Shown one piece after another: positions 20,861 to 33,564 of a stretch of DNA of 64,000 bases. Positions within the stretch are counted from its first letter, which is position 1. Each line of letters opens with the position of its first letter. A model generated the notes under the pieces. It made no database searches. It was given only the letters and a program-made list of their open reading frames with translations, and was not told the origin of the DNA. The stretch is taken from positions 18,594,077-18,658,076 of the forward strand of contig JACAXG010000002.1 in assembly GCA_018881555.1 (NCBI GenBank), written 5' to 3'. This stretch comes from Amblyornis subalaris. Its lineage: Eukaryota; Chordata; Aves; Passeriformes; Ptilonorhynchidae. The translations under genes were made by a program, and so were the position numbers.

Positions 20861-23753
20861 CTGCTGGTAATTTGTCCACTATGGACCTCATATTCTTTGC
20901 AGTTTGTTGCAACACTAGACAGTCTTGATGATTCCTCCCCAACTGTAACTAGTGATCCCAACACAGGAAGCAACAGGTGTGCAACAGCAAACGGAACATT
21001 ACTGTACGCACATGACTTCTTCACTTCTATAAAAGATGTTTTTCCTAAAGTAGTTCATAACAAGAAAGCTGAAAAATTCTCAAATGACTATATTAATTAT
21101 GTAGCTTTAGAGCTGTGAAAGAGGAAAAAACAAAAAAGGAATTGTTACAATCCAGTATATCCTTTATGTTAAACACACAAAAAAAATACACACATCCCTT
21201 CCCCCTCCAGCTCCCAAACCATGCATTACCCAAACCACTAGGGCAGCAAGGGAAAAATTCATTCCTAGATCATGAAATCCTGTTACCATGTCACTCCCAA
21301 GTAAGCCCTGGAAAGTGTTCATAACCCCAGCCAGGCAGAAGAGAGAAGCAGCTTGTCAGTGCATAAGAGGATCCCTTGGTTGAGAGGTTACATGACACCT
21401 CCTCAGAGGTTTCCAGCTCTTCTCCTGTCACACAGGTCTCCCTCCCCTCAGCTCTGCTGCTTCCCGGCTCAAAACTTAAGAAAGCAAGGCAATCCTCAAA
21501 CACAACTACCTCCTCTTCCCTACAATCCCACGCAAATCCTTTGAGGCCGTTCTTATGAAGTGAAGCGGCACTAGTTTACACTCAGTTGACTGGAAGTACT
21601 TTACTCTATAGTGATCGTAAAATGAAACTTCTTTTTACAAAGAGATGCTGATCTCTTTAGTAGAGCCACTACTGAAAACTCTTCTGCCCCACTTCCTATA
21701 CATCCTTTGAAGCACTCTGAATCCACTTGAGAAGCCAACTCTAATCTTTGCAAAACCCTTTGCTACTTCAGTTGCACAATGGCTGGCACAACCTCATCCC
21801 CCTCACATAGGCTTCCAGTATGAGTACAGAATACAGCTGTGTGTACATAATGCCTGCCTGATGTTTTTGTTAGGTTACCATGCTTTAATACGTGACTTTT
21901 TAGGAATGAGGTAAAATGCTAGAGTTGCTTTTCAATTAATTCCTATTACTTAAAAAAACCAGCAGAACAACAGCACTAATGAGAGCCAATTAAAATATTT
22001 TCAGAAGAACAGCTTTAATGAGATTTGACCACACTTCTTTTCAAAAAGGCAAGTTGTTGAGTGTGTTGCAGTCCTCTTCAGCTACTAAGGCTTTTAGGGG
22101 ACTGAGTGAAACTCTTCTCTGTCTCATACTTCCCAAACACTGCTGGCAGCAGCTGAGAAACCTGCTCTTGGGGCACTTGCCCCCCATGCCCACAGCCCCT
22201 GGCTCTGAGCAGGACAGTGTGCCCCCACTGCTGATGCTCAGAGAAGGCTCTGGGGAGCACTGGGGTAGGAAAAAAGCTACTATTCTCCCTTCAACAAACT
22301 CCCGTAGAAATATTTCAGAATTGCAAGATGTGTGGAGAAATGTTACATGACTTACTAGAAGCTTGTGAAAAATCTGAAATGTCAGTAGTCACAGTAACAA
22401 TTCAGGTTTTCTAGCAAGTACAGTAAGAGAAGTAGGAATGAAAGCACAACATTAAGGTGGCGAAAACTAACTTGCTCAACAGTTTAAGTGGTAATTAAAC
22501 TATACTTCAGTTTCATTTTCAGAAGACTAATGAAATTTCATGATCACATGGTTTTTATTAATGAAAGCTTACTTCCGATTAGGCTACATTTCATCCTCAC
22601 TAAAATTGTCTTTATTTTCTTAGCATTAATGAAAGACATTAATCTATAATTTTTTCTACAACATACCAGTAATGCAGCACTGAATGCCCTTACTTTGATG
22701 GAGTTAAATTTATTTCCAGCCATTTCTATGGCATATCTTTAGGCCTCAATATTATCATACTACTTGTAATTTTCCTTTAACAATGTGCAAGAGCAACGCC
22801 TTCCATAAATCCCATTTAACTGATCACTTTCTAGCTGCTGGCAGAACAGACCACAGTTTCAAATGCAACAACCAATTTTACACTTTCCCCCACCCACCCT
22901 TAGAAACAGAAATAGAATATATAATAATTTTTATATTTGCTTATATAATCATGTACTAACTGCATCTACGCTAGACACACTTTGGGACAGAATGAAAGTA
23001 GCTAATAAAAAGCCTTAAATGTGTTGATGAATCTGGTAAAATCAGAATTGTATCAGTTAAAAAAACCAAGCTCACTCTCTAGGCAAATTTTCTTTTAGTT
23101 ATACTACAAGACATCGTATGTTATACCAGTTGCATAAAATCCAAAGATGAAGCTCTTATAATGCACACCTCTAGTATGAAAAGCAAATGTGCAAAGAATT
23201 CACCCTGTCTCTCTGCAGGTCTCACTGCAAGATCATGATCAGGTATAAAGAAACAGACACCTACAGTGTGGTGTCCTTCAACAAAGTTGGCCACATCCAC
23301 CTACTGCCGAGTCAACATAACAATTTTAAAACTCTAAAGGTAATTAACATCCCTTAGAGGATACATCTTAGAACTGACAAGATGACAACCGACATCTTAA
23401 ATTGGCAATTCAACAGAAATGTGTTCAAATTACAGTTTTGAAATCCTTTCTGCTGTGAACCATGTTACAGAATGGAAAACCTTCTCCTTGGAACATTTCC
23501 CTCAAATCTCAGTTTTCTGCAACTCCCTTTCAAAAGTTTTTCTAACTGCAACTAACTAGGAAAAGACTTTATTCTAACTAAAAAGAAAAGTGAAAGAAAA
23601 TAAATGCACAACATATTATGTTCTCAGAACAGAACATATTCAACAGAATGTGATGTTGACATCATTGCTGTTTATGAATGAGTGTAAAACGAATCGTTTA
23701 CATCTTAAGATCTCCTATACCAGATTGTCTATTCAAAAAAGTTGTTACACATC

Positions 23754-23965
23754 TATAGAGTCTTAGAATATCCTGAGTTGGAAGAAACCCATCAGGATCA
23801 TCAAGCTGAACTCCTGTGCAGCACCATCCCCAAGAGTCACATCATGTGCCTGCGAGTGTTGTCCAAATGCTTCNTGAAATCAGACAGGCTTCGTGATGTG
23901 ACCACTTCTCTGGGGAGCCTGTTCCAGTGCTTAACCACGCTCTGGGTGAAAAACCTTCCCCTGTC
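23754..23965 (-). mobile_element. CR1 3'-end fragment
   Basis: TATAGAGTCTTAGAATATCC begins the reverse complement of the CR1 3' tail. It is followed by GAGTTGGAAGAAACCCATCA, GGATCATCAAGCTGAACTCC, and later GGGAGCCTGTTCCAGTGCTT and GTGAAAAACCTTCCCCTG. All are characteristic of avian CR1 3' regions. It is 5'-truncated, with one N at 23874. Confidence 0.93.
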
Positions 23966-26900
23966 ATATAACTATAACATATATTTTAAATTAATTTGTA
24001 ATTTTTATTCTGTATTTAATATTGACTGACTTCTGTATTGTTTTAATTGTCTGTGGCAATTAGTATTTTCTTCCTGTAGAACAATCTGTAATCATCTCAG
24101 CACATCTATCATATCAGATAAGCAAAAAAGACAGTGCAGTCACAAATACGGGTAGGACTTGAGTTCTACTCAATCTCTGAGGCATAATTACAGAAAGTGC
24201 TAAAAAATTATTTTTCAGCTACTAACATCCAGCCGGTTTTCTTTCAGATGTGTATCACAAGACTACCATCTCTCCCCCATGCTTGTATGCACACCTGCAC
24301 ACACACAGGCACACTCATCTTTAAGAACATGAAAAAAATATTTGAAAACCAGTTTGGATTTGATTACAGACATAAACCACAGTCACATCTACTTCCTTGT
24401 CAAAAATTATAAGTTTAATCTTTATTCAGCTAAACAAATGAAAAAAAAGGGCAATAATTTTTTACAGTGGAAAAGAAAAAGTTGTATTTTCAGCCCTATG
24501 TAGCTTGTGACTATCATGAATTAGTATCATAAAATGAAAGCAATTTTGGCAAGCCATGGGTGGAAAGAAACTGAGAGATTAATAATTTGTATGCTGACTT
24601 TTAAGAGCTTTATCTGTGATAAATTAGCTTTAAAAAAAAATCTTAAATATTTACTGTCACTGAGATGACTCTGGTGATGGCAGCGACAGCAGAGTTCTCA
24701 GTATGGGCAACACTACAAAATACGACTCCCTAGTAGCAATGCAACAAGTACAACCTCATTAATAGAAACAGCAGCAACATTTCAGGGGAGAAAGCTGACA
24801 TACCAGTTCATAACTACAGGGGCTACCTCAAGATTTAGAGGAAAAACCAGCATACTTTCAGTGAGTGAAACTGCAGTCTGGGTCAAGTTAATGAGCTCTG
24901 TGTACCAAAATACAGCATCATAGCATGCAGCAACCACTTTTCACCGTGCGAGTCCAGCCCCCAGGGCTTCCACACCATTTCCCATTCTGTTGGGGAAAAT
25001 CATTTACCGTTCGACTCGCTACAACCTCTCTAGCTTTGGGCTTTCCTAAGTGTCCTCACTCACTTGCCTGGAATTCCTCCCACCTTTGTTTTTTTTGAGT
25101 TGCCATTGGTCCCTCCTGTCCCAGTATGCAGGTGAGAGGGACTGTCACCATCATTTGTACAGTCCTCTCTTCTCCTCCAGCCCTCATGAAAAATTTCACT
25201 CTGATTATGTGTACAGAGAGAAAACATAAGCAATCCTAAATACAAGGAGAGAGTATTCAGGTCTATATTTGTTTCTTTTTCCCAATGCAAGTGCAAAATG
25301 CAATAGGGTTAAATAAATAAACAGCACGTGGGTTTGGCAAATCTCGTCCCTATTGTTAAGCAGAATTCCTATTAATCCAGTGGAATTCAAACACAAACAA
25401 CTCAGAGCAAAGCAAATTACTAACTGTGGCTTTTCAAGATAGCTTCTTTCTACAAGGTTAAACTCAGCCTGATTTCACATAACTGAAGTTTTTTCCTTTG
25501 CTCTCACCTATGATTTTCCAGAATATAAACAAGTACCTACTGATTTGTCAATTTATTAAGCATCAATTGTTTTAACAATGTTACTTCCTTTATTTCCCAC
25601 TACCTTCCAAACAGCTTCCATCTTACTATGGTGTCTTTTAAGTCATTCATGCCAACTTTAACAAATCTGCAGCAAAAGCAAAACAAAAAAAAATCCAGCC
25701 ATCATTACTGCAGTTATTTGTCTTCCTAATAGCTGTACAAATATCTCTGTTCATCTTAATAAAGAAGTTATTTAAATCAAATTGCTCTTGGGACAAAAAA
25801 AATTAAAAACAAATCAGGTTCAACACTACCTACCCTGAACAGCAGGACTGCTGGGGGCAATAAGGCACTAAGCCAGTTACATTTCTGGCTTATAGACAAA
25901 ATTCAATGAGCAAAGTAGACGTGACACTGTTTAGCATGTCTACAGCAAGAAACATTTAGACTTACAAATTTCTTTCACATTATGATACGCAAAAATAGAC
26001 ATAAAAAATTGTAATTAACTTTTCTTGGTATAACAGCTTACTTCCAAAATATATATATAACATAAAAAACCACAGAACACACAAAGACTAAAATTTCTGA
26101 TTAAAAAAAACCTCCTAGGTCTATTAAAAAACAAAATAACAATGCTAAGGATTTCCAGATGTTAGATGGGAATTAATTGGTATTTGGGTTTGGTTTTCCT
26201 TACAATTCTACTTTTCAGTATCTTTAAACTAAAATTTTTGTTGCATGTATGATGATCCAATCCCTTCATGACCTGTCATATTTTAAATTTACAAAACAGN
26301 AAATTATCAGAAACTTAATAGAATAGAATTGCATTCTTCAAATCCAAATCCTAATGGCACAAAATACCAGTCATCAATTTCCTTCCAATACAGCACTAAA
26401 CTACAGTGAAGAGTTACAAAATCAGTTTTGTGAATAGTTCACAGAAAAAATGAGAATCATTACACCTGAACAGGCACAAGCTACAATGAGAGTTTACTAA
26501 AAATAAAAAAAAATTTTAAAAAAATTAAATTAAACATAGGTGTCAATATATTAATGGAGAAACATTTAAGTCATATGAAACCACACTCCACTTCATTGTG
26601 AAGACATTAAGAAAAAATAGTGACTTCTTGCACTTGTATTTCTATTAGCTTTCTGAAGAAGTTAATTTAAAAAATACAAAGAATATGCACAATATATTTG
26701 CATAACATACATGCACAGACACATATGGCTACCACAAAATAGAAATATTTTTAATTATTACACATAAGATTAGAAAAAGAGCTGCAAAATTTCTTATCAG
26801 CATTACTAAATATTATTCAGAATGGCCTGTACTCATTAGTTTCCTCCTAGTGAGCTCCTGTCAGGTCATTTGATTAATAACAAATTTGGAAGTATCCTGG

Positions 26901-27539
26901 GTTCTAATTTAGGTACAGCCAAGAATGCTCAAATTAATTTTTGATTACAAGTTTTCCTCTGCTCCCTAAAGGCTAAAAATATATTAATGCATAACATAGT
27001 ATGGGACTTGAAATTGCTTTTTGAGACCTATGTTTTATCTGATGACATTTTTTCTCTCTGCATTAATCCAGTCTTCCTGTTAACAGTTTCTGTGTATAGT
27101 GTATAACACAAAAGCCCTATGATGGATTGCAACAAAAGCTCTTTATTATAGTCTTGACAGAGACAGATAACTAATCCAGTGTTAATTTAAAGTCAAAACC
27201 TTAGCACCAAAACTAAAGGTACAGTTTTTTCATTTTAGTGTATCTTATCATAACACGCTACCCTTGAAAACGTGCTACAATTTTCCTTGAAAATATATAT
27301 TCCATACACTAACAGTTACCGTTGTTACATAGTCCTTTGCCCATCCAGGATAAGAGCTACTACACGCACACATCAATTTTATAACAATCTTACAAAATTT
27401 ACCAAATGCACTTAAAATCAAGGCCAATATACTTCGGTTGCACAGATACAACAACACGCTTTTGAATGGACAATATTTCGTGGCAGTAAATTATAAATAC
27501 TTAAAGAAAAGGTACCTGAACTTCCCAGCTGCTAAGAAA

Positions 27540-27870
27540 AGCAACCTGGTGAGTACTGGGGAGGTAAGGTGTTGCACCCTGGCCACGGCACTGAACTGCT
27601 GCGCTCCCCATCGGCATGGCCCTGACAACTTCCAGAACTGCTCACTCCGAGGGAGCCCCCGGGCTGGGGCACTGTTAATCGCAGCCAGCACCTCCCACGC
27701 CAGCCCTCCCAAACAGGCTGGCTCTCGCACCAAGGCATTAGAATTCAACACACAGGGCCCTGCCCTAACAACAGAGCTGTCCTTACAAAGGAAACGCAGA
27801 CACGCTCCCCTCCGGTGACCGAACTGCCCTTTTTCCCCAGACACAAGTGGAGAACCCCCTGAAGGCAAAG
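27540..27870. other. Locally GC- and CpG-richer block of unknown role
   Basis: About 330 bp stands out from its AT-rich surroundings. It contains several CpG sites and open frames on both strands (125 codons on the minus strand at 27491-27868; 126 on the plus strand at 27438-27818). Neither translation matches a protein I know, and open frames are expected in GC-richer sequence. A good plus-strand donor-like site, AACCTG|GTGAGT, lies at about 27543-27554, with TTATAAATA at about 27490-27498 upstream. It could be an untranslated exon, a distal promoter or enhancer, or part of an old unrecognised repeat. I cannot choose between these. Confidence 0.35.
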
Positions 27871-29179
27871 TGATTAAGAAATAATTATTCCTTTGGTACC
27901 AAACTACAACTGGTAAATATTAAATTATGATGTACCAAAAACGTAAGAAATGAGTTGCTGTGCATTGGTAAGTGAAAGAAGGAAGGAGAATTTAAGAGTC
28001 AGGGCGTTGTGTTGATCTTATTGATGAGAGAAGGAAATTGCACATTAATGAAATAATAAATGATGTCTGGAATCTACGGTAGTAATGTGACCAACGTAGA
28101 GAGGGCTGTAACTAAGAAACATCACACAATGCAGGAGCTACTTATGCAGTACCTGTATATTAATTCATTAGTGATACACACTATATCAACTAGTACTCAC
28201 TTATTAAACTAAATAACAGGTGTCAACAACGACTATTGGAAGCTTTTCATGTCTCAAAACATTATTAGGAGATTTGAAGAAGTGATGTTAGCACTGCAAG
28301 AGTCCAAATGAGTCATGTATTTAAGAGTGAAATTTTCACTGCACTTTATGCTATGATACCAAGTGTCTAAATGCATTTTATGCTTGGATACCAAACGCAC
28401 AAATGACAGATTATTGGTTTTGATTTTCCTTTTTTACTCTTTTAAAGAAAGAATTAATATATACCAACTATCGAGTGGGATATAAAGATGTGTAATAATC
28501 ACCTTATTATTACTAGCTGAGCTTCTTTGTAGATGAATTTTCCTCCCTTGCGAACAATGAAATTCCTGAGAAGAGGATTTGTTGCAAAAAATGTCAATGC
28601 ACAGAAACAACATTTTTCCCTGTCTACTGCCATTTATGTTACTTAACATATTTGAAGAGCCATGCTACAGGAAAAAGGTATTAACATCTACAGACAAGTT
28701 GTTTACTTTTGAACTGAAACGTTATTAAATATTCAGCAGTCCAGAAACACTGATGATTTATACTGTTGCAGGCTAGAAACTGATCATTTCATCCCTCACT
28801 CAGCATAACAACAAAACCCCGACTGAAGTGAATAAAAGACTTGCTAAGTAAAGACTGGAGGACTCAGATGTGCCCGTTTCCTACGCAGCTGTTTGGCACA
28901 ATAATTTTTCCATTAAAATATCATCATTTTAAGTAGGGGATTTCCAGTAATTCCTTCAGTAAACTCTTCTACAACCAACTACATCTCACACACAGAAAAA
29001 TGTGTCAATTCTCCCTTTCCCTCCGAGTTTTGTTCCCCTGTGCTTTCAGATTACATATACTAGTTCTTATTTCTCATTGTTTGTAACATTCAGGTATTTA
29101 TAGATGTCACACCCTTTCTGAGCTAACAATTCTACTAAGTTATAAATTTCCGTTCTTATGTAGCAGAAAAAAAAAGTTG

Positions 29180-29457
29180 AAGTGATGAGGACCACAAAGA
29201 TGATCAGAGGAGGCTGGAGCACCTCTCCTATGGAGACAGGCTGAGAGCTGGGTTTGTTCAGCCTGAAGAACAGAAGACTCTGAGGAGACCTTACAGCATC
29301 TTCCAGTACCTAAAGGGGCCTGCAAGAGTGCTGGAGAGGGACTTTTCACAAGGGTATTTAGTGACAGAACAATGGGGAATGGCTTTAAACTGAAAGAGTT
29401 ATAGTTAAACAGATATTTAATGTTTAGATTAGACATTAGGAAGAAATTCTTCACTGT
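29180..29457 (+). mobile_element. CR1 fragment, left part, split by an LTR insertion
   Basis: GAGGCTGGAGCACCTCTCCT, then GGAGACAGGCTGAGAGCTGG and GTTCAGCCTGAAGAACAGAA, are the familiar plus-strand CR1 segment preceding the 3' UTR. The copy reads to AGACATTAGGAAGAAATTCT and TCACTGT, where it is interrupted. It resumes at 30161. The original element was one 5'-truncated CR1 of roughly 460 bp. Confidence 0.93.
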
Positions 29458-30160
29458 TGCGGCATGGCCTCATCCAGCTGGATGGTCAGTGGCTGCAACC
29501 TTTCTAGAAGCCTCATGCTTGTCCGGCGGTGCCTCAGTGCAGTGTGCGACAGCCGGTGGGAAAGGCACAGTGCTGTGCCTTCCACCCGCTAATCCCACCA
29601 GCGCAGGTGGTTCAGCAGGCAGTCGCACAGCCGACGCCTTAAGACGGGAATAAACAGTCGGAGGTGGACTCTCCTTATGATGTTCTACAGAAGGTGTTTA
29701 TTCTTGAATGGTCAGGGAAGGAGAGCACTAACTACANGGTGACACAGGATTATATACCAAACTGAATAGGGGTGGAGAGAACACTATGAGGGCCAATCAC
29801 ATTAGGGTNAGGGGGAGGAGAAAAGGNGNGGTAGCAGTACACAAACCAATAAGGGTAGGCGAGGGGAGGAGCAGGGGAACAAAGCCAACGGGGCATCGAG
29901 TGAGGGAGAACATTCTGGAACATAACCANATACAGAACATAGATTGACAAGGATAAACCAACTGAATGGGGGAGCACACTACTCCAAGGCCTGGGTGGGA
30001 GAGACCTTCCTCCTTACCACAATCTAGGGGGAGATCCTGGACCTCGAAGCCTTTACTTAATACAACACCTGGGCTCCCTGGCCCCACCGGCTCCTCGGTT
30101 ACTTGTGTGGCTGGCCTGTCCTCTGCAGCATCTCCAGCTGCAGGCCAAGCCACCACCATA
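29458..30160 (-). mobile_element. LTR of an endogenous retrovirus inserted in a CR1
   Basis: This 703-bp insert splits a CR1 exactly between two copies of CTTCACTGT (29449-29457 and 30161-30169), a 9-bp shared flank consistent with target duplication. Read on the minus strand it looks like a complete LTR. The U3 has ATTGG boxes (CCAAT on plus near 29793 and 29845), one of them about 35-40 bp before a TATATAAT box (29749-29756). An AATAAA signal follows (29697-29702), and the end is ...ATGCCGCA. The other terminus reads TATGGTGGTGG on minus, so the expected TG start is two bases inside the duplication boundary. Several N bases occur between 29737 and 29930. No retroviral coding region is attached. 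I do not assign a family. It points the same way as WASF1. Confidence 0.8.
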
Positions 30161-30345
30161 CTTCACTGTGAGAGGGGTGAGGCACTGGGACAGGTTGGCC
30201 AGAGAAGCTGTGGATGCCCCATTCCTGGAAGAGTTCAAGAGCAGCCTGCATGAGGCTCTGAGAACCGTGGCCTAATGGAAGGTGTGGAACTAGGTGATCT
30301 TTTGAGGTCCTCTCCAACACAAACAATTTCAGGTTTCTGTGAATA
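30161..30345 (+). mobile_element. CR1 fragment, right part, after the LTR insertion
   Basis: The CR1 resumes with CTTCACTGTGAGAGGGGTGA, then GGCCAGAGAAGCTGTGGATG and CCTGGAAGAGTTCAAGAGCA, and ends near ACTAGGTGATCTTTTGAGG, TCCTCTCCAACACAAAC and a decayed 3' tail. Orientation and position continue exactly from the left part at 29180-29457. Confidence 0.93.
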
Positions 30346-32536
30346 CTTTTAGTTATAACATTATTTGTTGCTACTGCCCACTCTCAATTAGCACCTGCAT
30401 AAATTCAAGTTTGCAATTTTTTTTTTTTTCCCCATTTAAGTTTCTTCTTTGGATGTGCTTTGAAGGTTGAGAACTGAGTTGCAGGCTCTCAAACTCTTGG
30501 TCTTTTAAGTAGCTATTCTGAAGTGAAATGAGATTCTTTATAGGACCACATTTAGAACTTGCAAAAGGAAGGGTTTTTTATAGCCTGATTTATAGAACTT
30601 TCAGAGAATAAATAAATTTTTACAGAAAATCAAGGAAACTACTCATGCTAATATTTATTAAGAAGAAACGTGAGCTATTTGCCCTTCTTTCATAACACTC
30701 TGATGAAAGATTATATAAAAGAATCAGTATTCATTTAGCAAATTTATGTAGCAAGTAGGTATTACATGCATGAAGGTTTTAAAATGTGTGATATTTTAAT
30801 AAATTAATTCTAATATTCCATAGTTTCTGCAAGCCATAATTTAAACACCTTAAAATATCTCATAAGGAAAAACTTATTTTCCAGACAAAAGTAGATTTCT
30901 TTGTAATTTCATAAGCAGCATTTAAAGACCTCATATTTACATAAGTATTTTTCCCAAAATTTAAATACTCAGGTTAATTATAGGCAGCATTTACTTTCAC
31001 TGTCAATGCCTGAGTTTGAGAAGTATTCTTGCCAAAAAATGAATAAATATTGCAGAGAAAACTAATTTTTTTTGAAGATTAGACCTAATTAAATCTAGTG
31101 CTCTCAAGGCTTTGGTGTCATGGTTGATTGTGAGCTTTAACTAAAGCTGTTCCCATAATTGGGATATCTGTAGAATGCCTTCCCTCTCCGGTTTCCTGCA
31201 GCTATTTACATGTAAACTAACACTGTCACCTTTCCACTGCCCATAGCATTTGCAAAGACATACATTTTAACAGTATGTGCAGGAGTTTAACAATGTTTCA
31301 AATATCTGTTCCCTATGAAATTTCTGTTAAATTTGACAGTCATTTAAAAATATTGAGATGAAATAGGAATCAGACAAACAGACAAAGAATGACTGGATTC
31401 ACCTCCTTTTCTTGACTCCAGGTTTGGAAACTTGATTTTTAAAATTTTCAAGTTGGTTTTGTGCTATGTATCAAGCAAACATCATTTGAAGTTACAAGCT
31501 TAAATAACTGAAGATACAAACATGAAAGAACATTTTGAAATTCATACATTCTTGTACTTTATGATTTGGGCTTGGAAATACAAAATCCATGCAAATGAAA
31601 ACTACAGTTGCTAAACTGGAGATGCCATCTCAGTTTCAAGCAGAGAGAAACTATTCCCATTTGGAAGCTTTAGGAGGGAACTTATCCTCACCGGGTCAGA
31701 AGAGTGTTTTCAGTTGTGCGTTCACCTTACATCAGACTTCTTAATAGAGAGACAGTAAAAGTACAGGGCTTATGGCACCAACAGGATTAAGTCACTGTGA
31801 CCAAAAAACCTGCAGGTACATATTTGTCAGGGAAAAGAAGGTGTTCTCAGTCTGCAGGGAAAATAATCTCAGGACCATTACACATCACAATCATAGCATC
31901 TTCTGTGATAAGAGAAACACTGACTAACTGCAGATCTCTGCTGGCTCCTTTGAGGGAGTCAAGGGACCACAAACAGGAAAAGAAAAGAAATAGAATCTTT
32001 ATTCTTGATACATTACAGCAAAAAGATTAGCCCAGCCAGTCAAGAGGAAGGACGGATCCAGTAAGGGAGTTAAAGTTGGCTCTTTCTCTCTTAACAAGCA
32101 TTTAGCAAAGGGTAGATAGAATAGGGATGTAGAAATGAGATTATCTTTAGCTGTCTCTACAGGGAGCTCTGAAAACACAGCTTGGAATTGTTAGACTTTG
32201 AACTAGTACATATAATTTCCAAGTAATAAACATACCTGTTTGCCTGAAAGGTAATGTAAGAACTCAATATTTTTAGTAATTCCTTTTGCAATTAAGATAT
32301 GCTAAATGTAGGTATTCAGAGAATTTAGGACACAGTATTAGAACAGAACCATATAAAATGCAAATTATCAAATATTGGTGCTTGCTGCTATGGTGCAGCC
32401 CAGGTTATCAAAGGAAGAATCTGCAACATAGCAACATATACTCCTTATATGTCACTCACATTACGTCTTCTCCTCCGTCACAGAGCCTCAAGCTCTGTAA
32501 CAGGCCAGCGTGATTTAAAATTCCCTCCAGCTATAT

Positions 32537-32960
32537 TGTTATTAGTTAGTTTAAATTTGTTCCTCCCCTGAGATGGTTTTATTGGTTTTCTTTCATGTAT
32601 CCTCACTCTCCGATTGGTTAAGCTCTGTTATACCTGCCCCTTAAAGCGGCAGAGATAGAGTGAGTAGCTGTCTCTCTGCTAGCTCCTCTTCAAGATATTG
32701 TACCCTGCCCCCACAGGGCAGAGAAAATAAACTTGGGCTGCAGCTACAGAGAGTCCATCCCTTTCCTCTTTGCCTTCGCTGCTGCCTTATGAACTGCCTG
32801 CTGTGAAAGGCTGTCAGACCAGACAAACTGACGCACGCAAACCTCAGTTAATTCATCAGTCGCTGCTTTTGCAGGCTAAGAACCCTGAAAGCCGCAGGTC
32901 CAGCCCGACCCAGGCAAGGGCAGAGAGCAGGTGCTGTCATCAAAACATTGGTTTCAAGCA
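32537..32960 (+). mobile_element. Probable LTR of an endogenous retrovirus (family not assigned)
   Basis: The block has the order of signals expected in a retroviral LTR. A possible TG start (TGTTATTAGTTAG) is followed by two ATTGG boxes (TTTATTGGTT and CCGATTGGTTAAG), an AT-rich promoter-like spot before GCGGCAGAGATAG, an AATAAA signal at 32726-32731 followed by CTTGGGCTGCAGCTAC, and then a CT-rich, CpG-richer stretch resembling U5. I could not fix the right end or find a target-site duplication, and I see no gag-pol sequence. The boundaries are estimates. A non-retroviral promoter-like unique sequence is the main alternative. Confidence 0.45.
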
Positions 32961-33516
32961 TAGAAGAAGACAGGAAATGGACATGTCTGCAAAGACACCA
33001 ACACAGTCTCTTCAGCAGCCTCTGAGGACAGCAGTTGGAAATCACTATAGCCNGCTAAATGCTGGAGTTTCCACAGAATGCACAGAAATCACTGGTGCCT
33101 ATAAAGAGCCATCCATTTCACTTAACTTTTTTTTTTTTACCAAGGATATATGGAACAAATAGGAAATCTAAAAGGCCTCCACGTACTTCAGGTTAACACT
33201 ATCTACCCTCTTTGAAGCACAGACACCAAAGGCAGGATGATTGTTGCTTCCTGAACAACAGCTTGCTGTTTGAAGAACTCACTCAAGAAATGGAAAGACT
33301 GATTAAAGGATGGACACAAGATTACAAGGAATTAATTCATGCCTCCCTTACTGCAGTAATCAAAAGCATTAAGTCACAGAACACTTTTGTGTGAAGGCAC
33401 TTGAAACCAAGCAAGCAAATAAGGAAGTAAAATCTTATCCAGAAATTAGGATGTTAGCTGCAAGTGGCAGAACTTAGTTCCCAGATCTTAATCCCAGGAA
33501 ATAATTATGCACTTAA

Positions 33517-33520
<4 letters not shown>

Positions 33521-33560
<40 letters not shown>
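33521..33560 (+). repeat. (TA)20 microsatellite
   Basis: Forty bases of uninterrupted TA dinucleotides. Likely polymorphic. Confidence 0.97.

Positions 33561-33564
<4 letters not shown>

Noticed and set aside
23208..23260. Possible mini-exon between CTCTCTGCAG and CAG|GTATAA on the plus strand
   Set aside because: Only about 24 nt, opposite in strand to WASF1, with no coding or conservation evidence. Splice-like strings of this sort are common.
29750..30326. Several overlapping open frames on both strands
   Set aside because: They fall inside the nested LTR and CR1, and some run through N bases. They are not genes.
32770..33162. 130-codon plus-strand frame
   Set aside because: It overlaps the probable LTR, includes an N and a poly-T-encoded phenylalanine run, and resembles no protein I know.
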